Shown: positions 46,203 to 53,885 of the stretch, piece after piece
Position numbering within the stretch: the stretch's first letter is position 1
Layout of the letters: every line of letters starts with the position of its first letter
Assembly: GCF_000732325.1 (NCBI RefSeq)
Contig: NZ_BBIW01000010.1
Location: 142,308 to 206,307, forward strand
From: Paenibacillus sp. TCA20
GTDB taxonomy: Bacteria > Bacillota > Bacilli > Paenibacillales > Paenibacillaceae
Direction of reading: 5' to 3'
DNA: 64,000 nucleotides
Notes under the pieces: model-generated
Told to the model about the DNA's origin: nothing
The model's database searches: none
The model's input: only the letters and a program-made list of their open reading frames with translations
Position numbers and translations under genes: made by a program

Positions 46203-46391
46203 ATGGCTTACGAAAATGCAATCCGCTGCCTCGAAGAACGGATCGGTGTATATCGCCGGATGAGAGATCGACATATGAGAACGAGCTATAACATAAACAC
46301 AAGGATTGGAGAAATGGAATCAGCAGTTCGCGTCCTTAAAACAGCTCAGAGTAGACAAGAAAAATTTGAGAAAGTCAGCCAGAAGCAATAG
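46203..46391 (+). CDS. Small coiled-coil protein, 62 residues
   Basis: ATG 46203 lies 5 nt after AGGAGG. Nearly the whole product is one basic helix with heptad-like spacing. No motif. It precedes the run of signature proteins and lacks the signature itself. Confidence 0.65.
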   Translation: MAYENAIRCLEERIGVYRRMRDRHMRTSYNINTRIGEMESAVRVLKTAQSRQEKFEKVSQKQ

Positions 46392-46407
46392 TCCAGGAGG
46401 ACCGCCT

Positions 46408-46617
46408 GTGGAGTTAATGAAAAAGTATTATGAGCGCTGCGGCGTGATTAATGATCCGCCTAAGAAGCCAAGAGTAGTAGTAAGTGAGAAGGCTTTCAAT
46501 TGCCTTCATGGCGGACAGGGATATGACTTAATAAGGGAAGCTGTTGAACTAGAAGTCGAAAGACGCATTCGGCTACAAGAAGCTCACTTAAAAGCGTTCA
46601 ACTCGTTATTTAGATAG
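46408..46617 (+). CDS. Small MELM-signature protein, 69 residues
   Basis: GTG 46408 follows CCAGGAGGA at good spacing, giving MELMKKYYERCG. An in-frame ATG at 46306 lies inside the previous gene and is rejected. After the signature there is a lysine/proline-rich turn and two helices. Function unknown. Confidence 0.65.
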   Translation: MELMKKYYERCGVINDPPKKPRVVVSEKAFNCLHGGQGYDLIREAVELEVERRIRLQEAHLKAFNSLFR

Positions 46618-46632
46618 AAAGGAGTCATCACT

Positions 46633-46965
46633 ATGGAACTTATGCAGGAATACAGAAAGAGATTTAGACAATCAACTGCTGCGGAAATCCTGGAAAGAAT
46701 TAAGTCAAGCGGAATAATCGAAGGAAGAATGAAAAGAAGTAATGAATATGGAAAAAATCTGTTTGAAGAAGAGATTCAAGCTGAACTTGAAAGAACCCTA
46801 ACTAGAAGAGTGAGTGATGCTATTGAAGTTCCATATGTAGGCATGCCGAATAATGAGTTAAATAGACAAAGACTAACGGGCGAAGTGCAGAGAACGCTTG
46901 AAGATCTAAGAGGGGGAAACCTGCGTGGAACTATTCCGCCCGTATTTAAAACGTCACGTCTATGA
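46633..46965 (+). CDS. Small MELM-signature protein, 110 residues
   Basis: ATG 46633 follows AAAGGAG; the product starts MELMQEYRKRF. Basic, mostly helical, no motif. Overlaps the next gene by 41 bp in another frame. Function unknown. Confidence 0.65.
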   Translation: MELMQEYRKRFRQSTAAEILERIKSSGIIEGRMKRSNEYGKNLFEEEIQAELERTLTRRVSDAIEVPYVGMPNNELNRQRLTGEVQRTLEDLRGGNLRGTIPPVFKTSRL

Positions 46966-47230
46966 CAACATGGGAGTCAGTAATATGGTTTCTGAAATCG
47001 CAAATGAAACGTTAAGAGATATGCAATATCTTATGCTGACTCCCGAAAACCTACAGATCATGGGCAAAGAGATATCAAAGAGGGCAGCAGGAAGGTTGTC
47101 TGGTCTTATGGATGACAAGCTTTACTTCGATGTTATGGTTGTATTGGGTCAAAACAATAGCGCGAATTTAATATGGGATATTCGGGATTGGGAAGGCAGA
47201 GCTGTAGAGGTAGAAAGGTTGATACCATGA
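46925..47230 (+). CDS. Small MELF-signature protein, 101 residues
   Basis: GTG 46925 after AGGGGG gives MELFRPYLKRH. The body is helical then beta-rich. Stop overlaps the next start by 4 bp. Function unknown; no similarity to its neighbours beyond the first ten residues. Confidence 0.6.
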   Translation: MELFRPYLKRHVYDNMGVSNMVSEIANETLRDMQYLMLTPENLQIMGKEISKRAAGRLSGLMDDKLYFDVMVVLGQNNSANLIWDIRDWEGRAVEVERLIP

Positions 47231-47970
47231 CTGAAATTACAATAGAACAGCTGTACGATTTTAAAACCTGCCCCTTGCAATATAAGTTTACAAATATCGA
47301 TAAACTGCCTCGCTTAAAGACAGAGGAAAGCAAGGGGCTTCGTGAAGTTATGCTGGCCACGATCAGCTATTATTATGTCAACCTTCATGAAGGTAAATTT
47401 CTTACACTGAGTCAGCTGAAGGATAAGTTTACAAGCCTTTGGTATGACAAAGATAAAATCTATAAGATCAAGTTCGACCAGAAGCAGAATCAGCGTAAGA
47501 AAGAGCTTGAGGCTTTCGGCATGCTGGCACTATTCCATCGACAGCAGCAGTACAACCCGGATAAGACCGTCGGTGTTAATGTGGACTTCCGACTAAAGAT
47601 CGATCCGGACTTTCATATTGTGGGGCGTATTCCTGTGATCAGGGAAACGCCAGGCGGTAAACATGAGATCGTAAACTTTCAAACAAGAGTACAGCGCCCC
47701 ACCGAGTTCTATCAGCGGACAGATATGGGCATCACACTACAGGCATTAGCTTTTCATTCAATGTACAGAAAAGAAGTAGATACGTATGTATTGCATCATT
47801 TAAAGACCTCTCAGTCCATCTATGTAGATCGGAAGCGTGCAGACTATCAAAGACTGTATAAGTCAGCTCGAATGCTTAAGAAGTCGATGGACGAAGGCTG
47901 GTACTACCCTCGGGAAGGTTTCCACTGTGATAGCTGCCCGACTCAAAAATATTGCATGGAGTGGCGCTAA
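47227..47970 (+). CDS. Cas4/RecB-like nuclease fold with degenerate active site
   Basis: The 247-residue protein starts at ATG 47227. A cysteine frame like the Cas4/AddB iron-sulphur site is present: Cys15 (FKTCPLQYKF) and Cys234, Cys237, Cys243 (CDSCPTQKYC). In active relatives the motifs read G-x-hD and hD-h-K; here they read GRIPVI (Pro136) and VNFQT (Asn150, Gln152), so the metal-binding Asp and catalytic Lys are missing. It is probably a non-cleaving DNA-binding or partner protein. An intact relative is at 53022. Confidence 0.7.
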   Translation: MTEITIEQLYDFKTCPLQYKFTNIDKLPRLKTEESKGLREVMLATISYYYVNLHEGKFLTLSQLKDKFTSLWYDKDKIYKIKFDQKQNQRKKELEAFGMLALFHRQQQYNPDKTVGVNVDFRLKIDPDFHIVGRIPVIRETPGGKHEIVNFQTRVQRPTEFYQRTDMGITLQALAFHSMYRKEVDTYVLHHLKTSQSIYVDRKRADYQRLYKSARMLKKSMDEGWYYPREGFHCDSCPTQKYCMEWR

Positions 47971-48332
47971 TGGAATTAATGAGAAGATATAGGCTAAATA
48001 TCAGCGAAGCAGAGGAAAAAAGCAACGACCAAGTAATGAGACTGGCTGGAAATATCGTTTATGATGTATTAAAACGTCGTGTCATAATGGATCGCTTTGG
48101 CGGTCCCTCGGTAATAAATAGAGCAGATATGGAAAAAGAAATTTATGATAATTTACTGACCGCTGGTCTTGCTTATCATGTTCGTGTCTTAATAAATAGG
48201 CAATATACTAACTGTCAGATTCGCTATATGAGATCCAAAAAAGCGGGAGATTTAACAGGCGTAATGGATGAACATGATCTTGAGCGATACAAGGAAGAAG
48301 GGATAGTTCCACCTCATGGAATTAGATGGTAG
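47970..48332 (+). CDS. Small MELM-signature protein, 120 residues
   Basis: ATG 47970 overlaps the upstream stop (TAATG), product MELMRRYRLNISEAEE. Helical and basic; no motif. Part of the signature cluster. Function unknown. Confidence 0.65.
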   Translation: MELMRRYRLNISEAEEKSNDQVMRLAGNIVYDVLKRRVIMDRFGGPSVINRADMEKEIYDNLLTAGLAYHVRVLINRQYTNCQIRYMRSKKAGDLTGVMDEHDLERYKEEGIVPPHGIRW

Positions 48333-48338
48333 AAGCCT

Positions 48339-48599
48339 ATGGAGATGATGAAAAGATATCAAGATCGTCATAGGAACGTGACAAAGGTTCCTACGTCTAC
48401 ACCAAGAACGATAGGTATGGATCGGCCAAAGGGTACTATTGTGCATGAAGGAGTACGTCCACAAGGCAGAGGAACGAAGAAAGTAAACACATGTGGGTGG
48501 CCAGAAGAGGATAAAGCGTTTCGGAGATTTGGGTGGACAATGGTAGGGGTTGGCATACTCGTTATCATTTCGTTTATTGTTCAGAACTTGGGGGAGTAA
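48339..48599 (+). CDS. Signature protein with C-terminal membrane anchor, 86 residues
   Basis: Starts MEMMKRYQDRHRN at ATG 48339. A disordered basic middle is followed by one hydrophobic segment at about residues 66-82 ending near the C-terminus, so it looks tail-anchored with the signature in the cytoplasm. Function unknown. Confidence 0.65.
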   Translation: MEMMKRYQDRHRNVTKVPTSTPRTIGMDRPKGTIVHEGVRPQGRGTKKVNTCGWPEEDKAFRRFGWTMVGVGILVIISFIVQNLGE

Positions 48600-48603
48600 T
48601 CAT

Positions 48604-49098
48604 ATGGAGCTTTTGTCAAACTACCAGCAAAAGGTAAGGGATGAAATTAAAGATATATATTTAAGAGGACACAAGGGCACTGGGCAGATTATAGGTTGGA
48701 ATATACCGGTGCCGGTTGATGTGAGAGAAGAGATAGAGCGAATATCCATACAACCTGCGACTATTCTTCAGGACCCTGGAAGTGTTACGTATATACCGGA
48801 AGAAATACGCAACTGGCAAGATCTACTCGAAGAAGAGCAGCGTCGTTCCGGGGATTCCGACATTGTAGATTATAGTCGAGAAGCTGAGAGAATATTCGAA
48901 GATAGAAGGCTTGAGGATGCTAGGCGACGGGCGCAAGAAAGAGAAGAATTAGCAGCCAAAGCACTTGCTGACTTAGAAAAAGCTGCAAAGACAAGAGAAG
49001 CCACAAAAAAGAAAGAAGACCGAATATGGCGGATCACAATAGTTACAGGATCTTTATTGATATTATCATCAGTCATAAATGCATTTCTAAACTCATAA
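48604..49098 (+). CDS. Signature protein with coiled coil and C-terminal membrane anchor
   Basis: The 164-residue protein starts at ATG 48604 after GGGGGAGTAATCAT with MELLSNYQQKV. Residues about 90-140 form a charged helix or coiled coil, then one hydrophobic segment (about 143-160) ends the protein. Layout is that of a tail-anchored cytoplasmic protein, as in the gene just upstream. Function unknown. Confidence 0.65.
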   Translation: MELLSNYQQKVRDEIKDIYLRGHKGTGQIIGWNIPVPVDVREEIERISIQPATILQDPGSVTYIPEEIRNWQDLLEEEQRRSGDSDIVDYSREAERIFEDRRLEDARRRAQEREELAAKALADLEKAAKTREATKKKEDRIWRITIVTGSLLILSSVINAFLNS

Positions 49099-49113
49099 AA
49101 GGAGCGAATTAAT

Positions 49114-49482
49114 ATGTCAACAATAACAAGCAGCACCCGCAAAGAGTCTTTCGATCTGGTTAAACAGGATGTAGCAACTCGTCAGAACATCATACATAGC
49201 TTTCTTCTTCAATATGAAGATGGCTTAACAGCTAACGAAATTGCAGCTAAAATGTACGAGGCTGACCTCTTAAAAGGATGGGATCGCAATCTGGTTCATC
49301 CGAGACTAACAGAAATGACAATGTCCGGAAGAGTAAGAGTTGAAGAAAGAAGAAAATGCAGTATTACCGACCGATCTTGTGGAGTGTATATAGCTGTTAC
49401 TGATGAAGAACTCCAGGCTTATATGGATCAAATCAAAGAACAAGACCTCTTTATAGATTTTTCACAAACTACTGAAAAGTAA
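49114..49482 (+). CDS. Winged-helix-like DNA-binding protein
   Basis: The 122-residue protein starts at ATG 49114 (AAAGGAG upstream). Residues about 28-95 read as a winged helix: helix with FLLQYEDGLTANEIA, recognition helix with VHPRLTEMTMSG, and a wing with VRVEERRKCSIT. It could regulate transcription; it sits immediately before an operator copy, but there is no proof that it binds it. Confidence 0.6.
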   Translation: MSTITSSTRKESFDLVKQDVATRQNIIHSFLLQYEDGLTANEIAAKMYEADLLKGWDRNLVHPRLTEMTMSGRVRVEERRKCSITDRSCGVYIAVTDEELQAYMDQIKEQDLFIDFSQTTEK

Positions 49483-49484
49483 AA

Positions 49485-49498
49485 TGTAACGTGTTACA
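49485..49498. promoter_or_regulatory. Operator palindrome TGTAACGTGTTACA
   Basis: Operator copy with a less symmetric centre. CTGAAA (49472-49477) and TACAAT (49495-49500), 17 bp apart, could be a promoter partly covered by the operator. Lies 44 bp before the subtilisin gene. Confidence 0.65.
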
Positions 49499-49541
49499 AT
49501 TATAGAAGATAGGATACAGGGTGAAAACATAGGAGGAAACT

Positions 49542-50435
49542 ATGAGTGACACCCAAACGGACTATAAAGTCGTCCAAACCCATGGCGCAGAGATGCGCGA
49601 TGACATTATTGATTGGGGCATTGAAGCCGTAAATGCACCCGATGTATGGAATACCACAACCGGTAAAGGAGTCAAAGTGGCTGTCCTTGATACGGGCGTG
49701 GATCGTGATCATCCAGACCTGCAGCCGAACTTGAAAGTCTATGCAGACTTCACTCGCTCTCCTTATGGGCCTGAAGACAAGCAGGGGCATGGAACACATG
49801 TTGCTGGCATCATTGGAGCGGCAGACAACGGAATAGGAGTTGTAGGGATCGCACCTGATGCAGAGCTGTATGTCGCAAAAGTCCTTGGAGACAATGGAGG
49901 AGGCAACTTTCAATCCATTATCAATGGCTTGCGATGGGCAATTGAGCAAAATGTAGATATCATCAACATGAGTCTCGGCTGCGCAAGCGAGCCGCCTCTG
50001 GAATTATACAAAGTTATTAAAGAAGCGGCTGCCGCGGGCATTATAGTTGTTGCTGCTACAGGCAATGAAAATACAGGTGTATGTTGGCCAGCCATGTATG
50101 ACGAAGTAATCGCTGTATCTGCAATGTCTCCAGGGAAAGAAAGAGCTCCATTCAGTAACTATGGCATAAAGAATGAAGTCATGGCTCCTGGTGTAGACAT
50201 CTTCTCTACGTATAAAGATGGAGGCTATGCGAAGCTATCCGGCACCAGCATGGCAACGCCTATTATCTCCGGATGTATTGCACTGTATATTAGCTTCTGC
50301 AGAGGGCAAGGAGTAGAGCCCACGCTGGAAGAAGTTCATGCAAAGCTAGAAGAATCCTGTGAGGATTTAAGTATTCCAGGCAGAGACATTTATACTGGCG
50401 ATGGACTTATCGATCTCGAAAAATTAATCGGCTAA
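49542..50435 (+). CDS. Intracellular subtilisin-like serine protease
   Basis: The 297-residue S8 protease starts at ATG 49542 after AGGAGG. The catalytic triad is Asp50 (VLDTGVD), His83 (GHGTHVAG) and Ser236 (GTSMATP). There is no signal peptide and only a short N-terminal extension, as in bacillar intracellular serine proteases, so it should act in the host cytoplasm. It has its own operator upstream and terminator downstream, a self-contained unit. Possible roles are virion protein processing or attack on host proteins; the sequence does not decide. Confidence 0.88.
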   Translation: MSDTQTDYKVVQTHGAEMRDDIIDWGIEAVNAPDVWNTTTGKGVKVAVLDTGVDRDHPDLQPNLKVYADFTRSPYGPEDKQGHGTHVAGIIGAADNGIGVVGIAPDAELYVAKVLGDNGGGNFQSIINGLRWAIEQNVDIINMSLGCASEPPLELYKVIKEAAAAGIIVVAATGNENTGVCWPAMYDEVIAVSAMSPGKERAPFSNYGIKNEVMAPGVDIFSTYKDGGYAKLSGTSMATPIISGCIALYISFCRGQGVEPTLEEVHAKLEESCEDLSIPGRDIYTGDGLIDLEKLIG

Positions 50436-50436
50436 T

Positions 50437-50463
50437 AGGAGGGGCGAAATCCCCTCTTTTTTT
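50437..50463 (+). terminator. Strong intrinsic terminator after subtilisin gene
   Basis: A 6-bp stem GAGGGG / CCCCTC, extendable by two pairs, with a 6-nt loop and a run of seven T. Confidence 0.85.
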
Positions 50464-50478
50464 ATGCAGAAATTGTGT

Positions 50479-50504
50479 TATAATGTAAAACGTAACGCAT
50501 TACA
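50479..50504 (+). promoter_or_regulatory. Promoter -10 plus operator copy
   Basis: TATAAT (50479-50484) is followed after 6 bp by CGTAACGCATTACA (50491-50504), an operator with one mismatch in the first base. The -35 region overlaps the upstream T-run and is weak, so activity may depend on a helper protein. Confidence 0.65.
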
Positions 50505-50556
50505 TTTTAAGTAAACAAGAGATATAGAGACTATAATGGAGAATGGTGGTGAAAAC

Positions 50557-50697
50557 ATGGGAGGATATCGTATTATTGAAGACCTAGGTCGTGGTGTATT
50601 CACGGAAGATTTAGCACCTAAGAAAGGAGATGTCAAAGAGAATGAGGATCGGTCCGAAAAGGAATTGGGCAGTGGAAAGCCAGCAGACGGAGAGTAA
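50557..50697 (+). CDS. Small hypothetical protein, 46 residues
   Basis: ATG 50557 follows GGTGGTGA; an in-frame ATG at 50536 is possible. The product is charged with a Gly-rich start. It overlaps the next gene in another frame. First gene after the promoter; function unknown. Confidence 0.5.
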   Translation: MGGYRIIEDLGRGVFTEDLAPKKGDVKENEDRSEKELGSGKPADGE

Positions 50698-51094
50698 GGA
50701 AGATGAGAAACTTGTAAAGATGTCAAAAAAGTCCGAACAAGGAGTCACGAACATTGACTTTATCTTGGAGCCGGAGCAGTTTGATGAACTTGGCCGCACC
50801 TGCAGACTAACCTTCGATGAGTTCTGCGCTGTCATGAATAAGATCGCTGACGAGGAAGAAGCTGAATGGGACGAGCTCCGAATGAAAGATCAGGTGAATA
50901 TTACTCGTGATGCTATCTTAGAGGCGACAGTTTTGAAGTATGTAAAGCAAGAATACGGACTTGATCCAGAAAAATTTACTGGGCGTGATCTTAATTACAA
51001 CAAGCGATACGATAGTGAAGGACGCTTCATTGGTGAAGCATTAATTATCACATGTATGCACATTCCCACGATGGCAATGAAGGTGAATAAATAA
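50642..51094 (+). CDS. Hypothetical protein, start uncertain
   Basis: Up to 150 residues from ATG 50642; ATG 50630 touches its ribosome site and ATG 50720 would give 124 residues. The body (from MSKKSEQG) is acidic, helical then beta, and ends with a conserved-looking ALIITCMHIP. No motif recognised. Stop overlaps the next start. Confidence 0.6.
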   Translation: MRIGPKRNWAVESQQTESKEDEKLVKMSKKSEQGVTNIDFILEPEQFDELGRTCRLTFDEFCAVMNKIADEEEAEWDELRMKDQVNITRDAILEATVLKYVKQEYGLDPEKFTGRDLNYNKRYDSEGRFIGEALIITCMHIPTMAMKVNK

Positions 51095-51348
51095 TGGCTA
51101 AAAATACAGACATCTTAATGATCATAGAGGGCGAAACCTCCTGTGTTAAAACAGTAACCAAGCTAAGTCATATAGATGTGATCGGATTCGATAGTCTCAC
51201 GAAAGAAGCAATGAGGGGTAAGCAATACGACAAAGTGTTACTTCCTTTATCAATGAGGGAGTCCGAGGGTCATATAAAGGTGCTTCAGATTATCAAGCCA
51301 TTAGTATTGATCCACGACGACTTCGATATTCGCATTATTTACTACTAA
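51094..51348 (+). CDS. Small hypothetical protein, 84 residues
   Basis: Starts at ATG 51094 overlapping the upstream stop (TAATG). Pattern of alternating strands and helices, possibly a small receiver-like or Rossmann-like alpha/beta fold, but no motif. Function unknown. Confidence 0.55.
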   Translation: MAKNTDILMIIEGETSCVKTVTKLSHIDVIGFDSLTKEAMRGKQYDKVLLPLSMRESEGHIKVLQIIKPLVLIHDDFDIRIIYY

Positions 51349-51361
51349 GGAGATACCGATC

Positions 51362-51946
51362 ATGGAAACACTTATCCTGCCGATGATGATGTTCGGGAGC
51401 TATAAGTCTTATGAGAAAGAAAAGGACCCCGTCACTGGAAGATGGAAGATTAAAAAGGAGTTAAACGGCAAGGGCAAGCTAAAGCCAGTGAAGAAAGTTT
51501 ACACCCATGTAGAGGCACTTGGAGACCCTGGTTTCTACCCTTCCGTTAACCATATCTATGAAAATACAGGCAGAGGCGGCAAGAAGCTGACGAAGCCGGC
51601 AGAAGATCTATTTGAAAAATGGCACGCCTTGGCTTATGCTTGGAGCTTAAAAAATGATTGGAAAATGACGACAAAAGATAAAGTGGTTCTTGAACTTACA
51701 GCCTACTTTCCAGATGAGAAGAAACGCGATACTCATAATGTCTTTAAGCTAATGATGGATGCTTTAGAAGGCGTCATTTACAAAAACGACCACTATGCCC
51801 TGCCAAGAGTAAAAGATTTTCACTATTTAGAAAAAGACTGCGGCATTCAGCCTTACTTCGAGCTTCGGATCTTCCGGAAAGCTGACGAGATTGACCCGGA
51901 GGATGTGAGGAAGGAATATGAAGAAGCAAGACGATCCGCTTCATAG
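51362..51946 (+). CDS. RusA-like Holliday junction resolvase
   Basis: The 194-residue protein shows the RusA core: KKRDTHNVFKLMMDALEG and YKNDHYALPRVKDF. In RusA the first motif is RDxDN and the second LDD. Here Asp123 is kept, but the second Asp is His125, and only Asp143 of the DD pair remains (Asn142). It may still cut branched DNA with altered metal binding. Located with other recombination genes. It overlaps the sigma-like gene by 29 bp. Confidence 0.72.
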   Translation: METLILPMMMFGSYKSYEKEKDPVTGRWKIKKELNGKGKLKPVKKVYTHVEALGDPGFYPSVNHIYENTGRGGKKLTKPAEDLFEKWHALAYAWSLKNDWKMTTKDKVVLELTAYFPDEKKRDTHNVFKLMMDALEGVIYKNDHYALPRVKDFHYLEKDCGIQPYFELRIFRKADEIDPEDVRKEYEEARRSAS

Positions 51947-52697
51947 TTATCTTGAAGAAGGCGATGCCAATCCTCTGATGAGAAGATATCACAAGATGAT
52001 ACGAAGATACAGCAGGCTTCTTGTCTACGGAGAAATGGATTTTAAAAGCTATGATTCTAAGCGATTTATATCCTGCTTCATTCGGGAAGCTGAAATCATC
52101 AATGATCTTTGTAAAGCTGGAGGATGCAAAAGCGAAACGATCGAGAAGGTTTATGATGTCATCAAGAACATTCGAGACACTTTCTCCGTCTATGATATAG
52201 CGGAGATCGAGCATGAGCTGCTAATCGTATTGTTAGAATGTGCGCACTCCTATAAAGAAATGGGATTCGGCTTTAGCCGATATGTATACAGTGTGTTTAG
52301 ATACCGAGTAAAGCGGTTTGTGGATAATAAGATGTTCGAGAGTATGGAAGAAGAGCAGTACTCTTACAAAGATGACCGCTACATAAATGACGATCGAGCC
52401 ATAGACAGCATCATAGAAAACAGGTATTATTATGAGCCTCTAAATATGGAGGTTGATGAGTATACTGAACTGGACAATATTCTGTGGTTGAACGGCATAG
52501 TAGGTAGCGATTTGTTCAAAGAACTGAGTTATAGCGAAAGATTTATTCTTCTTAAGGCTTACGATGAAGGCATGACAGATAGAGAGATTGCTCGAATTAA
52601 CGGGCTCCATCATCGATCTGTTTATCGCATTCGAAAACGAATCGCTGATAGCTTCCGCGAAAAACGTGTAAAGGGAGAAATAAAATGTCTACGATGA
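51918..52697 (+). CDS. RNA polymerase sigma-factor-like protein
   Basis: The 259-residue protein starts at ATG 51918 after GTGAGGAAGG. The middle (about residues 95-135, ending RYVYSVFRYRVKRFV) resembles sigma region 2. Residues about 205-245 (LSYSERFILLKAYDEGMTDREIA plus RSVYRIRKRI) are a sigma region-4 helix-turn-helix. The linker is long and acidic. It probably redirects host RNA polymerase to phage late promoters (inference). Co-transcribed with the resolvase. Confidence 0.7.
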   Translation: MKKQDDPLHSYLEEGDANPLMRRYHKMIRRYSRLLVYGEMDFKSYDSKRFISCFIREAEIINDLCKAGGCKSETIEKVYDVIKNIRDTFSVYDIAEIEHELLIVLLECAHSYKEMGFGFSRYVYSVFRYRVKRFVDNKMFESMEEEQYSYKDDRYINDDRAIDSIIENRYYYEPLNMEVDEYTELDNILWLNGIVGSDLFKELSYSERFILLKAYDEGMTDREIARINGLHHRSVYRIRKRIADSFREKRVKGEIKCLR

Positions 52698-52933
52698 TGA
52701 ACTTTAACGAGAACACTATGATTGCTGGAGTTGCCACCTTGGATTGTTCGAACAACTTAAATCATTTTCCATTGGAACTAAGACTGAAAGAAATCACTGA
52801 ACGAGATAACTATGTTGTTGCAGGAAATCTAATTGTACCCAGTAAGTTCTTTAATCAAATTGTCTTATGCAACCGAGAAATGTATTCAGATCTCACAACC
52901 GAAGATGAAGAGGCAGTAAGCGGAGATAATTAA
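52685..52933 (+). CDS. Small hypothetical protein, 82 residues
   Basis: ATG 52685 follows AAAGGGAG and overlaps the sigma-like gene by 13 bp. Acidic C-terminus. No motif. The stop codon lies in the loop of a terminator. Confidence 0.6.
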   Translation: MSTMMNFNENTMIAGVATLDCSNNLNHFPLELRLKEITERDNYVVAGNLIVPSKFFNQIVLCNREMYSDLTTEDEEAVSGDN

Positions 52934-52950
52934 GTTTATCTCCGCTTTTC
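52920..52950 (+). terminator. Strong intrinsic terminator
   Basis: Perfect 10-bp stem GCGGAGATAA / TTATCTCCGC with 6-nt loop and TTTT. Contains the stop codon of the upstream gene; the next promoter starts 3 bp later. Confidence 0.85.
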
Positions 52951-52952
52951 TC

Positions 52953-52981
52953 TTGATTCCTTCTATTATCTCGTTTATAAT
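52953..52981 (+). promoter_or_regulatory. Sigma-A-type promoter before the nuclease-remA-dnaE unit
   Basis: TTGATT (52953-52958), 17-bp spacer, TATAAT (52976-52981). The operator starts 5 bp downstream, the same geometry as at 30321. Confidence 0.85.
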
Positions 52982-52986
52982 TGAAA

Positions 52987-53000
52987 TGTAACGCATTACA
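52987..53000. promoter_or_regulatory. Operator palindrome TGTAACGCATTACA
   Basis: Identical 14-mer to that at 30355, flanked by AAA/TTT and covering the predicted transcription start. Confidence 0.82.
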
Positions 53001-53021
53001 TTTCATAGAGGGGGTCGGATG

Positions 53022-53882
53022 ATGGCGGGATTGCTTCAAACCTATATCGAACGACATCAAAAAGAGAAACTAGCCAATGAAACAAGGCCGATGAGAAAGC
53101 TTCATCCATCTACGATCGGCATGTGTAAGCGGAAAATCGTATTCGATATGCTTATGGTTCCGAAGCCAGAAACTGATCCGCAGCTCATCCGAATCTTCGA
53201 AAATGGTCATAGCATGCATCACCGTTACGAGAAGTTGTTCGCTGATATGGGAATCCTCGTTCAGGCAGAAATGAAGTTAGAACGGGACGATATCAGCGGA
53301 CATACGGATGCGCTTATCAGTATTCCAAGCTTTCTAAATCCCTTTGGGGAGAAGTTCTTGGTCGAGCTAAAGAGTGCATTCAGTCATAGCTTTAAGTGGA
53401 TGAAAGAAAACAATAAACCAAAGGCTGAACATAAGGCGCAGCTTACGTTTTACATGCATCTATCTGGCATCCACAAAGGAATCATTTTCGTTGAAGAGAA
53501 GGACACACAAGACGTTTGGGAATACCACATGAATTATGACCCTGTATACGGCAAGAAGCTAGAGCAAAAAGCAAACGAATGTATACAGCTGGCCAAAGAC
53601 AGAAAGCTCCCTCCGCTTGAAAAAGGATATACGCCGAGCAATTATAAGTGCAAAGATTGCCCTTTTAATATCTACTGCCACTCAGATAGTGCCAAGAATG
53701 ATGGTAGTATCCGTAATCCTAATCCGTTCAACTTCGGCAGCGAAGCTTACAAGGATGTCGAAAATATCAGAGCTGCTATAAAAGAAGGCAGACCTATCCC
53801 CGACGTAATCACCGGCGACACAAATGGAGATCTTGTGCGCGAAGTAGCTGAGAAAAATATAACTTTCTCAAAGGTGGATTAA
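53022..53882 (+). CDS. Cas4-like PD-(D/E)XK nuclease, active site intact
   Basis: 286 residues from ATG 53022, 7 nt after GAGGGGG (ATG 53019 is too close). Active-site residues are Asp96 (GHTDALI), Glu115 and Lys117 (VELKSA). Iron-sulphur cysteines are Cys35 and Cys210, Cys213, Cys219 (CKDCPFNIYC). Cas4-type enzymes are DNA exonucleases that make single-strand tails. First gene after the promoter, followed by remA-like and dnaE, so a role in replication or recombination fits. The first residues, MAGLLQTYIERHQ, loosely echo the MELMxxY signature. Confidence 0.8.
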   Translation: MAGLLQTYIERHQKEKLANETRPMRKLHPSTIGMCKRKIVFDMLMVPKPETDPQLIRIFENGHSMHHRYEKLFADMGILVQAEMKLERDDISGHTDALISIPSFLNPFGEKFLVELKSAFSHSFKWMKENNKPKAEHKAQLTFYMHLSGIHKGIIFVEEKDTQDVWEYHMNYDPVYGKKLEQKANECIQLAKDRKLPPLEKGYTPSNYKCKDCPFNIYCHSDSAKNDGSIRNPNPFNFGSEAYKDVENIRAAIKEGRPIPDVITGDTNGDLVREVAEKNITFSKVD

Positions 53883-53885
53883 CTT

